Shown here in pieces: positions 17,617 to 26,676 of a stretch of 64,000 bases of DNA (its first letter is position 1; every line of letters starts with the position of its first letter). The position numbers and the translations under genes are program-made. The stretch lies in contig JAQWTL010000041.1 in the NCBI GenBank assembly GCA_029242715.1, forward strand, positions 62,001-126,000, given 5' to 3'. The notes below the pieces were generated by a model. That model saw only the letters and a list, made by a program, of their open reading frames with translations, ran no database searches and was not told the DNA's origin. This DNA comes from Phycisphaerales bacterium. GTDB lineage: Bacteria > Planctomycetota > Phycisphaerae > Phycisphaerales > SM1A02.

Positions 17617-18960
17617 ATGTCTTGGCGTGTCACCATTACGACTCTTGTGATCGCAGCCGTGCTGGCGGTACTGGCCATCTTCACGCTGGATCATCGGCAA
17701 GACGGATTCAATTCAAGTGTCGCCGGTCCACTGGAGACTTCCGAACGCTTCTCGATTCCGGAAATCAATCGACTTGAACTCATTCAGGATGAATCAAGAT
17801 GGACATTCGTCCGTGAGGAGAATGGCTGGTGGCAGACGGAGCCTTTCCGAGCACCGATAGCTGACCGGCACGTTCTATCGCTTGCGGAACGTGCAAATGA
17901 CCTGCGCGTGATTGACCGCTTCGCTTCCAGCCAAGAACTTTCGGACGCATCACTTCATCTGGACCCACCAAAGGCCTCACTGGTCTTTTCTTGGACAGGA
18001 GGCGATCGTCAATTTGATCTTGGACGCCGTGGCGTTGCTGGTCGTGGTTATCTTCAGATCGATGAAAAGCCCATGATCCTGGTTGTGAACCAGGGGTTGC
18101 ATGAAGCAGTATTGGATTCAGATCCGGCGACATGGCGAGAGCCAAGGCTGTTCCCGGGATTTGATATCGAGTCCGGCCGCGTGAGTCGTTTCGTGGGTAA
18201 CCAGGAGATGCGACTGGATCGTTCAACAGGTACCTGGCGTATCACCGAGCCAATCGAGACACGGATCAACATGGAGGCCATGGAGGCCTATGTGATCGAG
18301 TTGGCCAGAGCCAAGTCCGCCAACGTGATTCTGGACGAGCCGGAATCTCTCTCGGCATTCGGTCTGGACACACCAATAGCGGCTATCGAGGTCGTGGATG
18401 GTGACGATGTCAGTCGCAGGCTTCTGATCGGGGATCGGGTCGGAGGGCGTACCCAGGATCGTTACGTGATGATTGAAGGTATTCCTTCGGTTCTCCGCCT
18501 GGAAGCCAAGACCGTCGTGGCCTTGCTTGAGGATCCCATCAACCTGATTGATTCTCGTGCTTCAGGGATCTCCCGAGCTGGTGTCAAGGCGATTGTCATT
18601 CGGGGCTCCGGTGAAGATATCCGGTTGGAGCGAGACCTCGATCGTTGGATCGCCATGTCCCATGATGCAGTCGAGGTTCCACGTGATCGCGTGGAAGCAT
18701 TGATGGATCTCATCTTCGATGCGCCTGCCATGGAGGTTGCACTGGTTGAGACCTATCCACAGGAACTGGAGGCTGGAAGCATTACGCTCATCGGTTATGA
18801 CCAAAGGCCCATGGATACCGTCCGGGTACTGAGAGAGACGCCGGAAGATGGTCTGCGATGGGGCTTGGAGAACGGAGATCTTGTTGTCCGTATCCACCCA
18901 TCTGCGATAACGGTTCCACTAAGCGCCACGGACTGGGGATTGCGATCAAGAGATCCTTGA
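17617..18960 (+). CDS. DUF4340-domain protein
   Basis: 447 residues. N-terminal membrane anchor (TITTLVIAAVLAVLAIFTLD) followed by a repetitive extracytoplasmic region: three related units each with an RLELI/RFVGN-like strand, a WRITEP- or WWQTEPF-type strand and an ADR/MEAY helix, as in DUF4340 proteins. It begins one base after the GldG-like stop and closes the ABC cluster, the usual context of the family. Probably an accessory part of the same exporter. I chose the ATG at 17617 rather than an in-frame start 27 bases upstream inside the previous gene. Confidence 0.75.
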   Translation: MSWRVTITTLVIAAVLAVLAIFTLDHRQDGFNSSVAGPLETSERFSIPEINRLELIQDESRWTFVREENGWWQTEPFRAPIADRHVLSLAERANDLRVIDRFASSQELSDASLHLDPPKASLVFSWTGGDRQFDLGRRGVAGRGYLQIDEKPMILVVNQGLHEAVLDSDPATWREPRLFPGFDIESGRVSRFVGNQEMRLDRSTGTWRITEPIETRINMEAMEAYVIELARAKSANVILDEPESLSAFGLDTPIAAIEVVDGDDVSRRLLIGDRVGGRTQDRYVMIEGIPSVLRLEAKTVVALLEDPINLIDSRASGISRAGVKAIVIRGSGEDIRLERDLDRWIAMSHDAVEVPRDRVEALMDLIFDAPAMEVALVETYPQELEAGSITLIGYDQRPMDTVRVLRETPEDGLRWGLENGDLVVRIHPSAITVPLSATDWGLRSRDP

Positions 18961-18975
18961 TCGGGATCTTGCCCT

Positions 18976-20085
18976 TCAGTTCTCGATCTTGCAACGGAAG
19001 AGAACGTCCATGTCCCGGCGATGAACATGATCAAGTCGTACACGGCGTGCATCTGCAATCGTTCTGACGACATCTTCTGACAGGGGAGGGAATCCCTCTG
19101 AATCGGCCATCAGTCGAGGCGCCATGAAGATCGCCAGTTCATCGGCACAGCCTGAGCGAACCATGTCGCTCATCAAGCCGGTTCCGGCTTCAACCATCAT
19201 GGTCGCGATGCCGTGGGACCGGTGCAATTCCTGCATCAGGGAGGGGATGTCGAAGCGGCCGGAAACCACGTCACGTCCTACGATCACAGCACCTCGTGAA
19301 CGCAGTGCTTGAGCTTCCTGGCTCTCAAGCCTGGATCGGTCAGTGACGATCAGCAAAGGTGCCACTTCAACAGTTGAGATCAATGCGCTATTCAGTGGAG
19401 TACGCAATGCTCGATCAAGGACGATCCTGGTTGCGATTCTGCGTCTTCGGACATGTCGTGCCGTGAGTTGGGGATCGTCCTGGAGAACGGTGCCGATGCC
19501 GGTCAGGATGGCATCAACACGACCTCTTTCTCGATGAACGAGTTGACGGCTGGCCCGGGAACTGATCCAGCGGCTGTCCCCGGAACGGGTGGCGATCTTT
19601 CCATCAAGCGTCTGCGCCCATTTGACGGTGATCCATGGTCGTTTGTGCAGCAATCTGATCCGAAAAGGATCAATGAGCTTGATGGAGGGGGCATGGTTCG
19701 CAAAGTCGACATGGATGCCTGCATCACGAAGTTGATCTGCGCCACCACATGCAATGGGATTTGGATCCCTTGCACCGATGACGACTCGTGCGACGCCTGA
19801 TCGGATCAACGCCTCAACACACGGCGGAGTCTTTCCATGATGGCTGCAGGGTTCAAGGGTCACATGAACAGTGCCATTGCGAGCCAGGTCGCCTGCCTGT
19901 TGCAAGGTCAGTATTTCCGCATGTGGTCCCCCATAACATCGATGAGATGCCATGGCTCGTACGCGTCCCTTCGCATCAGTCAGTACACATCCGACCATCG
20001 GGTTGGGTTCAACCAGACCGTGTCCACGTACAGCCCAGCGGGCGGCACGATCAAGCAATCGGCGATCTGCTTCGCAGAGGGTCAT
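18976..20085 (-). CDS. ribD: Bifunctional riboflavin biosynthesis deaminase/reductase
   Basis: 369 residues. Deaminates the pyrimidine of the GTP-derived riboflavin precursor and then reduces its ribose. Seen: zinc-deaminase motif HAE (55-57) and PCSHHGKTPPC with Cys80 and Cys89, then the reductase domain from about 150 (RPWITVKWAQTLDGKIATRSGDSRW). Other rib genes are not nearby. The start ATG at 20085 has GAGGG about 10 bases upstream, and that sequence lies inside a small hairpin (see 20097-20116). It sits downstream of fusA on the same strand with a 145 bp gap, and converges on the DUF4340 gene 15 bp away. Confidence 0.93.
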   Translation of the reverse strand: MTLCEADRRLLDRAARWAVRGHGLVEPNPMVGCVLTDAKGRVRAMASHRCYGGPHAEILTLQQAGDLARNGTVHVTLEPCSHHGKTPPCVEALIRSGVARVVIGARDPNPIACGGADQLRDAGIHVDFANHAPSIKLIDPFRIRLLHKRPWITVKWAQTLDGKIATRSGDSRWISSRASRQLVHRERGRVDAILTGIGTVLQDDPQLTARHVRRRRIATRIVLDRALRTPLNSALISTVEVAPLLIVTDRSRLESQEAQALRSRGAVIVGRDVVSGRFDIPSLMQELHRSHGIATMMVEAGTGLMSDMVRSGCADELAIFMAPRLMADSEGFPPLSEDVVRTIADARRVRLDHVHRRDMDVLFRCKIEN

Positions 20086-20096
20086 CTGACGGGGTC

Positions 20097-20116
20097 CCTC
20101 AAGACGTGATTTGAGG
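20097..20116 (-). promoter_or_regulatory. Hairpin covering the ribD ribosome binding site
   Basis: A perfect 6-base inverted repeat, CCTCAA at 20097-20102 and TTGAGG at 20111-20116, with an 8-base loop. Read on the minus strand the second arm is TTGAGG, which includes the GAGG Shine-Dalgarno of ribD. The arrangement could control translation. I do not see the conserved multi-helix core of an FMN riboswitch. Inference. Confidence 0.4.
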
Positions 20117-20230
20117 CTGGGCGGACCATGCCCTCACGAACAGGTGTCTAACCGCTCGCTCGACAACCTGCGGCAAGCAGCCTCGTGGGGACCCTACCAT
20201 ACGATCCGATGTGGACGCCTCGTACGCTGA

Positions 20231-22342
20231 TCAGCGGGCGAGGACCTCGTCCCTGAGATTCGGTGGCATCAACTGGTAGTTGGCTGGCTCCATCGTGCTG
20301 CTGGCACGACCCTGGGTCAGACCACGAAGGACTGTCGTGTAACCGAACATCTCGGAGAGAGGAACCTCTGCACTGATGATCCGGACGATTCCACGGAGGT
20401 CGGACTCATTGATCTGGCCACGCCGGCTGGCAAGGTCGCCACTGAGTGCACCGAAGAAATCCTCGGGAGTCGTAATCGTGACGCTCATGATTGGTTCCAG
20501 CAAGGCCAGTCCAGCTTGCGTACAGGCTTCCCGGAAGGCGAGCGCACCAGCCTGTTCGAAGGCGATCTGGCTGGAGTCAACCTCGTGATAGGAGCCATCG
20601 ATCAGCTCGATGCAGACATTGACCATGGGGTAGCCACCCAGGATGCCTGAGCCAGCTGCCTGGCGAATGCCTGTTTCGACCGAAGGAATGTATTCGCGTG
20701 GAATGGAACCCTGTGAGATGCGGTCGACGAAACCGATGCCATCCTTCAACACGATTTCCTCAGCTTCCGCTTGATCAGGAGTCATGGGACGGACATTGAT
20801 GGTGACGTCACCGAACTGACCTCGGCCACCAGTCTGTTTCACGAACTTGCCACGGACACTTTCGGCTGGTCCAGTGATTGTTTCGCGATAACTCACACGC
20901 GGCGTGCCGACGTTGACGCCGATTTTCATGTCGCGGACGAGTTTGTTCTTGACGATCTCAAGGTGGAGTTCACCCATTCCGCTGATGATTGTCTCACCAG
21001 TTTCATTGTTGAACCTGGACTGGAATGATGGGTCCTCTCGCATGATCGTGCCCAAAGCTTCGCCAAGTTTCTTCTTGTCTTCGGTGGTCAAGGGTTCGAT
21101 CGACATCGAGATCACCGGATCCGGGAACGTCATGCGTTCCAGTACGATCGGATCATCAATCGCACAGAGCGTGTCGCCGGTGATTGAATGCTTCAGGCCG
21201 ATCAAGGCCACGATCTGGCCAGCGACGGCCTCATCAAGTGAACTTCGGTCCTTGGCATGCATCTCGAAGATGCGGGAGACGTTTTCCTTCTTGCCATTGA
21301 CGGGGTTCAGGACACGTGAACTCTTCTTGAGCACGCCTGAATAGATGCGGGCGTAGGTGAGATCACCATGGGTGTCACTGACAACTTTGAAGACGAGTGC
21401 GGAGAATGAGGCGTCCAACGTGTGTGAACGAGTCAGAGCGGTCTCCGGATCGCTTGGGTCAAGACCTTGGACCTCGGGAACTTCCGTGGGATCCGGAAGG
21501 AAGTCGATGACACCATTGAGCAGCCGCTGAATGCCGATGTTTCTGAGGGCCGCGCCACAGAAGGTGGGGCAGCATGTATGTGCAAGTGTTCCGATTCGGA
21601 GAGCGGCGATGATTTCATCCCGGGTGATCGAGGCTTCATCCTCGAGGTACTTCTCGGTGAGCGAGTCATCCAGGTCGGCAGCTTGCTCGACAAGTTGATG
21701 TCGCCAGAGCTCGGCCATGTCCTTCATGTCCTCGGGAATGTCGCGTTGTTCAACGACGGCTCCGAGTTCGTTGCTGTCGAAGTAATAGGCTTTCATCTCG
21801 AGCAGGTCGACGAGTCCTTCAAGGTCGTCACCGGCGCCGATGGGAATCTGTACGGCAATCGGGTTGGCACCCAGTCGCTCCTGGATCGAATTGAAGCTGA
21901 ATTCGAAGTTCGCTCCAATCTTGTCCATCTTGTTGATGAAGCAGAGGCGGGGTACCTCATAACGATCGGCCTGTCTCCAGACCGTCTCGGACTGGGCTTC
22001 CACACCTTCCTTGCCATCAAAGACGGCAACGGCACCATCCAGCACACGCATGGATCGCTCGACTTCGATGGTGAAGTCAACGTGGCCAGGAGTATCAATG
22101 AGGTTGACGGTGTAGGTGACACCATCCTTCTCCCAGGGGCAGGTAGTTGCCGCAGACTGGATGGTGATGCCACGCTGCTGTTCTTCCTCGAGGAAGTCCA
22201 TGGTGGCGGTGCCTTCATGCACTTCGCCCATCTTGTAGTTCTGGCCGGTGTAATACAGCACACGCTCGGTAACCGTGGTCTTGCCAGCATCGATATGGGC
22301 ACAGATGCCGATGTTGCGAACCTTGTTCAGATCAATAGACAT
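20231..22342 (-). CDS. fusA: Elongation factor G
   Basis: 703 residues, the GTPase that drives translocation on the ribosome. Seen: P-loop AHIDAGKT (15-22), switch [30 protein letters not shown], domain II, and domain IV with GGRGQFGDV and a loop ending GILGGYPMV. Full length and no frame break. It is not next to rpsL/rpsG or tuf in this window, so it is outside the usual str operon; whether it is the only EF-G or a paralogue cannot be judged here. No Shine-Dalgarno is visible before the ATG. A 450 bp region lies upstream. Confidence 0.95.
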   Translation of the reverse strand: MSIDLNKVRNIGICAHIDAGKTTVTERVLYYTGQNYKMGEVHEGTATMDFLEEEQQRGITIQSAATTCPWEKDGVTYTVNLIDTPGHVDFTIEVERSMRVLDGAVAVFDGKEGVEAQSETVWRQADRYEVPRLCFINKMDKIGANFEFSFNSIQERLGANPIAVQIPIGAGDDLEGLVDLLEMKAYYFDSNELGAVVEQRDIPEDMKDMAELWRHQLVEQAADLDDSLTEKYLEDEASITRDEIIAALRIGTLAHTCCPTFCGAALRNIGIQRLLNGVIDFLPDPTEVPEVQGLDPSDPETALTRSHTLDASFSALVFKVVSDTHGDLTYARIYSGVLKKSSRVLNPVNGKKENVSRIFEMHAKDRSSLDEAVAGQIVALIGLKHSITGDTLCAIDDPIVLERMTFPDPVISMSIEPLTTEDKKKLGEALGTIMREDPSFQSRFNNETGETIISGMGELHLEIVKNKLVRDMKIGVNVGTPRVSYRETITGPAESVRGKFVKQTGGRGQFGDVTINVRPMTPDQAEAEEIVLKDGIGFVDRISQGSIPREYIPSVETGIRQAAGSGILGGYPMVNVCIELIDGSYHEVDSSQIAFEQAGALAFREACTQAGLALLEPIMSVTITTPEDFFGALSGDLASRRGQINESDLRGIVRIISAEVPLSEMFGYTTVLRGLTQGRASSTMEPANYQLMPPNLRDEVLAR

Positions 22343-22475
22343 GTCTGGTACTCGAGTGTGCCTGTGGCACGGGTTTGGGTGATTCGTGATGAAACACCGG
22401 CTTCAAAGAGTGCCTCCAATATCGGAGACAACTCCACTAGAACTTGCAGGATCGTGTGCTGGCTCTTCGCCGCTG

Positions 22476-22489
22476 GTGTGCATGCACAC
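22476..22489. repeat. 14-base perfect palindrome
   Basis: GTGTGCATGCACAC, perfectly self-complementary, about 135 bases upstream of fusA. It has the size and symmetry of a binding site for a dimeric regulator. No known operator is recognised. Confidence 0.4.
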
Positions 22490-22674
22490 AGCACTGGATC
22501 CGATTCCTCTGGATCGCCCGGCCGTTCGCCAGGCTCCGTGGAATCGGAGATCAGCGTGACCGGGCGGTCTCCTCTTCGTCGAACTGCATGGGTCTCTCCC
22601 TCGCAGTTGGGCCCAAGAGGCCGCTGATGGCCTGATGGGCGAGGTCCGCCAAATCTGGTACCTGCCTTCCATAC

Positions 22675-22706
22675 AAAAAAAGCAGTAACCGTGCAGGATA
22701 TCGGTT
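22675..22706 (-). terminator. Weak rho-independent terminator after the RNase HII-like gene
   Basis: On the minus strand AACCG (22706-22702) and CGGTT (22691-22687) form a 5-bp stem with a 10-base loop, followed after 5 bases by a run of seven T (22681-22675). It lies about 90 bases beyond the stop at 22793. The stem is short, so confidence is limited. Confidence 0.4.
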
Positions 22707-22792
22707 TCCGTGCCCGGGTCAATCCATTTTGGTCATGAATCGGTGCAGGAGTCCACTGGAATTATCGGAATCTGGGCTGAAAGATCGATCAT

Positions 22793-23854
22793 TCAGCAAC
22801 AACGAACGAGTTTTGCTCGATCGATGCGGTCTTCTGCAAGGACGGGTTCAATGTCTGCAAGGTACCTTCGGGCATCTTCTACGTAACCGGCTGTTGCCTG
22901 GATTCCGGGGCGACGGCCCTGAAAATAGCTGTTCATACGGCCCATCATGAGTTCCCGGACGTACTTTGCGGTCATTGAGGCCAGTGCTACAGGCAGGTGA
23001 TGCAATTCAGATTCCATGGTGAAGATCACGATCAGTTCACCTCGCCCCGGCATGGTCAATTCGTAGCGACTCATCTCAGGAGATTCGAGCATGACCTTGA
23101 TGGAAGATTCCGGCCAGGCCACCTGGAGATCTTCCCGGTAGGCGGTACGTCCGCCCTGACGGTCGACGACAACGCGTGGTCTGGCATCAGGAAAGCGTGC
23201 CCAGATCGCTTCTATCTGGCGGATCACCAACTGCATGTTGACGCCTGATTTGTTGCGTGTCTCATCAATGCTCCGGTTGAAGTCAGCTGCTCCCATGGCC
23301 TCGCATCGAAGTGCAGCACACTGAATTCCAGTCGACTGCATGGCCCGTCTCAACAGACTGGCATCGATGCGAAGACGACCGGTATCACATGCCGTGGGCA
23401 GAGGGCCTGCTGTCTGGTACCACGGATGTTCCGGAACAGTTACGCCAAGACGTTCAAACAGATCCTCTTCCGTGAGGTTCTCCAACATGCTGCTATTGGA
23501 TTCACCGGCGCCCAGGCATGCGAGGACGCCACGTTCAAGATGTCGAAGAGGATGTGAACGACCTGAACGAGCACCCTTCAGTTTCTTGGAATCCGTGATT
23601 GTGATTCGCCCTCGAGCTTCCTTGAGAGTTTTACTCAGGGCGCGTTGAAGGGAACTCCAGAGATCTGGAGCATGGCCATCTTCTGGAGGATCCTCCAGAA
23701 GAAATACGCTGCTTGCAACGCACAAGGGACCGAGCATCGGTCCATAGCCTGCTTCGTCGATTCCGGCATAGATGAACATGGGTTGGGATGGTAGCTGCTG
23801 GAGGGCCCGAAGCGATTCATCCACCGCCTGTTCAGAATCCCACGGCCTGGCCAT
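22793..23854 (-). CDS. Divergent RNase HII-like (RNase H fold) protein
   Basis: 353 residues from the chosen start. YAGIDEAGYGPMLGPLCVA (residues 29-47) matches the first strand of RNase HII, with the metal-binding Asp33-Glu34. TDSKKLK follows as in RNase HII, and VALASMTAKYVREL keeps the SxxxK helix. But the ribonucleotide-recognition loop GRG is GYG here, and the later metal-site region reads VVVDRQGGR. It is longer than RNase HII (about 200 residues). Cleavage of RNA in DNA is plausible but not secure. The start is uncertain: 23854 overlaps ggt by 23 bases, and an alternative ATG is at 23779. Confidence 0.65.
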   Translation of the reverse strand: MARPWDSEQAVDESLRALQQLPSQPMFIYAGIDEAGYGPMLGPLCVASSVFLLEDPPEDGHAPDLWSSLQRALSKTLKEARGRITITDSKKLKGARSGRSHPLRHLERGVLACLGAGESNSSMLENLTEEDLFERLGVTVPEHPWYQTAGPLPTACDTGRLRIDASLLRRAMQSTGIQCAALRCEAMGAADFNRSIDETRNKSGVNMQLVIRQIEAIWARFPDARPRVVVDRQGGRTAYREDLQVAWPESSIKVMLESPEMSRYELTMPGRGELIVIFTMESELHHLPVALASMTAKYVRELMMGRMNSYFQGRRPGIQATAGYVEDARRYLADIEPVLAEDRIDRAKLVRCC

Positions 23855-25409
23855 CTCGCCGAGAGTCGCTTGCTCCAAGCCATGAATCAGCATGACGTTG
23901 GATGGCCTGACCGCCACCGAAGCGGACAGTTCTGGCATTTGCCATGGTGATTTCATGCCCACGTGCCTCAAGGTCGGCGATCACCTGAGCAGAGATACCT
24001 GGTTCGACTTCTAAAGTGAGACCACCAAAGAGCCGCCATCGCGGAGCATCCAGTGCCTCCTGCGGATTCTGAGCAGCCATCAGGCATCGCGTGATGAATT
24101 GAAGGTGCCCCTGGGCCTGCATCGGACCACCCATGACACCAAAGGCCATCTCCGCTGCGTTATTGCGTGTAACAAAGCCCGGGATGATCGTGTGGAATGG
24201 TCGCACACCACCCCGGATGCCGCCTGGATGCGAGGGATCGGGATGGAATCCCGAGGCTCTGTTCTGCATGGCGATGCCGGTGCCATCCACGACTACGCCA
24301 CTTCCAAATCCCTCGTAGTTGGATTGGATAAATGACACGGCATTGCCCTGATGATCTGCTGTAGAGAGGTAGACGGTGGAACTCCACTGTGGCCAGGGAA
24401 AGACAATGGGTCGTGTCGTGTTGTCATCAATGCGTGCGGCGCGTGCATCCATGGATTTACTGGAAAGAACATCTTCGAGTGATTCGGGCACCAGATCTGG
24501 ATCTGCGACGATTCGAAACGCGTCTTCAAGTCCAATCTTCATCGCCTCGATCTCGCGATGAATGGTGAGCGGATCGTCGGGATCGATCTCATTGAGGCCC
24601 ATACGTTCCAGGATGCCGATCCCAATGAGGGCAGCGATCCCCTGGCCATTGGGTGGTAACTCGTGTACCTCTGCGCCGCACACGCTGGTCGTGATGGTCT
24701 CGGTTTCGATCGGCTGATGTTCATCCATGTCCTCGAAACGAAGCATGCCACCATCACGTTGTGACACTTCAGCGATCCGTTGTGCGAGTTCACCGTGGTA
24801 GAAGTCGGATCCATCTGAGTCGGCGATGCGTTGCAGGGTCAGAGCTTGATCGGGGTTCCTGAAGAGTTCACCTGCTCCAGGCGTCGCGCCATCCGGGGCA
24901 AAGACACGTTGCCACTCGGAGAACTCGGCATATTTCCTGGCGGCACGTTCCCATCCCGAAGCGGCTGTTGGAGACACCGGGAATCCGGACCGGGCATACT
25001 CGATGGCGGGTTCGAACAACTCCGTGAAGGGCAGCAGTCCAAACCGCTGCGAGAGCGAAGCCCATGAAGAAACTGCGCCGGGAACAGTTACCGCAGGCCA
25101 TCCAATCTGCGGCACCTGCCCATCTGGAAACTGCTCTGCACTCAAGCCACGTGGTGATCGGCCTGATGCATTCAAGCCATGCAATTCACCATCGTGCCAG
25201 ACAATGGCAAAGGCATCGCTTCCGATGCCGTTGGCAGTCGGTTCCACGACCGTAAGGGTGATGGCGGTGGCAATGGCAGCGTCAATGGCATTGCCTCCAC
25301 GACGCATCATGTCCAGTCCGGCCTGGGCAGCCAGAGGCTGACTGGTAGCGACCACCCTTTCCGCGAGCACGGGCTCCCGACGGGAGTCATATCGAAGTGA
25401 CAGGCTCAT
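23832..25409 (-). CDS. ggt: Gamma-glutamyltransferase family protein
   Basis: 525 residues of the N-terminal nucleophile family that cleaves or transfers the gamma-glutamyl group, as in glutathione breakdown. Seen: GLDMMRRGGNAIDAAIA near the N terminus, NGIGSDAF, and the autoprocessing/catalytic site WSSTVYLSTADHQGNAV with the nucleophile predicted as Thr345 (family TTHYSV). GGVRPFHTIIPGF and GVMGGPMQAQGH lie in the small subunit. No signal peptide, so it should be cytoplasmic, unlike the periplasmic enzymes of enterics. The start overlaps the mnmA stop by 4 bases. Could have a narrower acyl or acylase substrate than glutathione. Confidence 0.87.
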   Translation of the reverse strand: MSLSLRYDSRREPVLAERVVATSQPLAAQAGLDMMRRGGNAIDAAIATAITLTVVEPTANGIGSDAFAIVWHDGELHGLNASGRSPRGLSAEQFPDGQVPQIGWPAVTVPGAVSSWASLSQRFGLLPFTELFEPAIEYARSGFPVSPTAASGWERAARKYAEFSEWQRVFAPDGATPGAGELFRNPDQALTLQRIADSDGSDFYHGELAQRIAEVSQRDGGMLRFEDMDEHQPIETETITTSVCGAEVHELPPNGQGIAALIGIGILERMGLNEIDPDDPLTIHREIEAMKIGLEDAFRIVADPDLVPESLEDVLSSKSMDARAARIDDNTTRPIVFPWPQWSSTVYLSTADHQGNAVSFIQSNYEGFGSGVVVDGTGIAMQNRASGFHPDPSHPGGIRGGVRPFHTIIPGFVTRNNAAEMAFGVMGGPMQAQGHLQFITRCLMAAQNPQEALDAPRWRLFGGLTLEVEPGISAQVIADLEARGHEITMANARTVRFGGGQAIQRHADSWLGASDSRRDGQAVGF

Positions 25410-26572
25410 GAAGAATGAGGTCCTTCTGGACAGGCATGGTCATTATTCGGTTGGAATGCTGATTCGATCCAGCCACCGCCAAGCACGGTGTCACCGTCAT
25501 AGCAAACGACAGCCTGGCCAGGTGCTACGGCAAACTGGGGTGAGTCGAATTCGATGGTGAACTGGTCATCGGACAACTTTTTGACTCTGGCAGGCACAGC
25601 TGAGGCGTTGTAGCGGATCTGGGCATGGCAGGGGAGCCATGAACTCGGAGGCTCGATGAACCAATTCGACTGATTGGCCAGTAATCCCGTTGAGGAAAGA
25701 TCTTCTCGATGTCCGACGATGACACGATTTGTCTCAGGCTCACGGTTGATGACATACAGCGGCAGGCTGGCCGCAATGCCAAGGCCACGTCGCTGTCCAA
25801 TCGTGTAATGCTGATGCCCTTCATGTTCGCCGATCACCTTGCCATCGGTATCCACGATGTCTCCGGGTTGGAGTCGATCGGGATTTGTCCTCTTGAGCAG
25901 TCCTGCATAGTCGTTGTCAGGCACAAAGCAGATTTCTTGTGAATCCGGTTTGTCGAAGACAGGGAGATCATGATCGCGTGCAATTTCCCTGACTCGATCC
26001 TTTGTCAATTCGCCAATGGGAAGAATCATCTCATGAAGTCTGGTGGGACTGGCGCCGAAGAGAACATAGCTCTGATCCTTGCCTTGATCGACTCCACGAC
26101 AAAGCCTCAGATTGTCACCATCACCTTCCAGTCGCGCGTAGTGCCCGCTTGCAACATGGGAAGCGCCAATCTGACGAGCGTAGTCATGCAGTCGTCCGAA
26201 CTTCAGCCAGTCATTGCATCGCACGCAGGGATTGGGCGTTCGGCCGGCATGGTATTCCTCCTGGAAGTAATCAATGATGCGGCTGAAATCCTCTTTGAAG
26301 TTGAGGACGTAGAACGGGATGTCAAGACGTGCCGCAACGGTTCTGGCGTCCTGTGCATCATTGATCGAGCAGCAACCCTGGTGTCCAATGCGGATCTTGG
26401 AGGAATCACAGCTTGTGTGATCGCTCGCCAGCGTCTCATCTGGGGAACCCAGCCGCATGAAGCAACCAGTGACCTCCCAGCCAGCTTCCTTCAGCAGGAT
26501 GGCTGCTACGGATGAGTCCACTCCGCCAGACATGGCCAGCAGGACCTTGCGAGATGGATTTGAGGTGTTCAT
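25406..26572 (-). CDS. mnmA: tRNA-specific 2-thiouridylase
   Basis: 388 residues. Inserts sulfur at position 2 of the wobble uridine in tRNAs for Glu, Gln and Lys. Seen: PP-loop ATP site MSGGVDSSVAA (SGGVDS at 15-20), TPNPCVRCNDWLKFG with the first catalytic cysteine, YARLEGD, KDQSYVLFG, and QEICFVPDNDY with the persulfide-bearing second cysteine. The C-terminal beta domain is complete. Full family length. It leads a minus-strand set with ggt and the RNase HII-like gene. Confidence 0.95.
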   Translation of the reverse strand: MNTSNPSRKVLLAMSGGVDSSVAAILLKEAGWEVTGCFMRLGSPDETLASDHTSCDSSKIRIGHQGCCSINDAQDARTVAARLDIPFYVLNFKEDFSRIIDYFQEEYHAGRTPNPCVRCNDWLKFGRLHDYARQIGASHVASGHYARLEGDGDNLRLCRGVDQGKDQSYVLFGASPTRLHEMILPIGELTKDRVREIARDHDLPVFDKPDSQEICFVPDNDYAGLLKRTNPDRLQPGDIVDTDGKVIGEHEGHQHYTIGQRRGLGIAASLPLYVINREPETNRVIVGHREDLSSTGLLANQSNWFIEPPSSWLPCHAQIRYNASAVPARVKKLSDDQFTIEFDSPQFAVAPGQAVVCYDGDTVLGGGWIESAFQPNNDHACPEGPHSS

Positions 26573-26676
26573 GAGTCAAGCATCTTGAAATCCGATAGCT
26601 GCCAGGTTCGGACCACACATGGTATCGTGAGCGGCTCCTGGCCCATGCCGGGTTCTGGGATAAGAGAGGCACACTC

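Larger units (their letters stand above)
22343..22792 (-). other. 450 bp intergenic leader upstream of fusA
   Basis: The longest stretch without a convincing gene. Reading frames across it are short and lack family resemblance. It holds a small hairpin GTGCC-TGT-GGCAC at 22358-22370 close to the fusA start, a 14-base perfect palindrome at 22476-22489, and a terminator-like element at 22675-22706 for the gene that ends at 22793. The rest shows nothing I recognise. The fusA promoter should be here. Confidence 0.5.

Noticed and set aside
21467-22627. 386-residue plus-strand open frame antisense to fusA and its leader
   Set aside because: Overlaps fusA domains with clear motifs; no ribosome site and no known domain.
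22327-22722. 131-residue minus-strand frame upstream of fusA
   Set aside because: Runs into the fusA start, low-complexity composition, no homology recognised; treated as leader.
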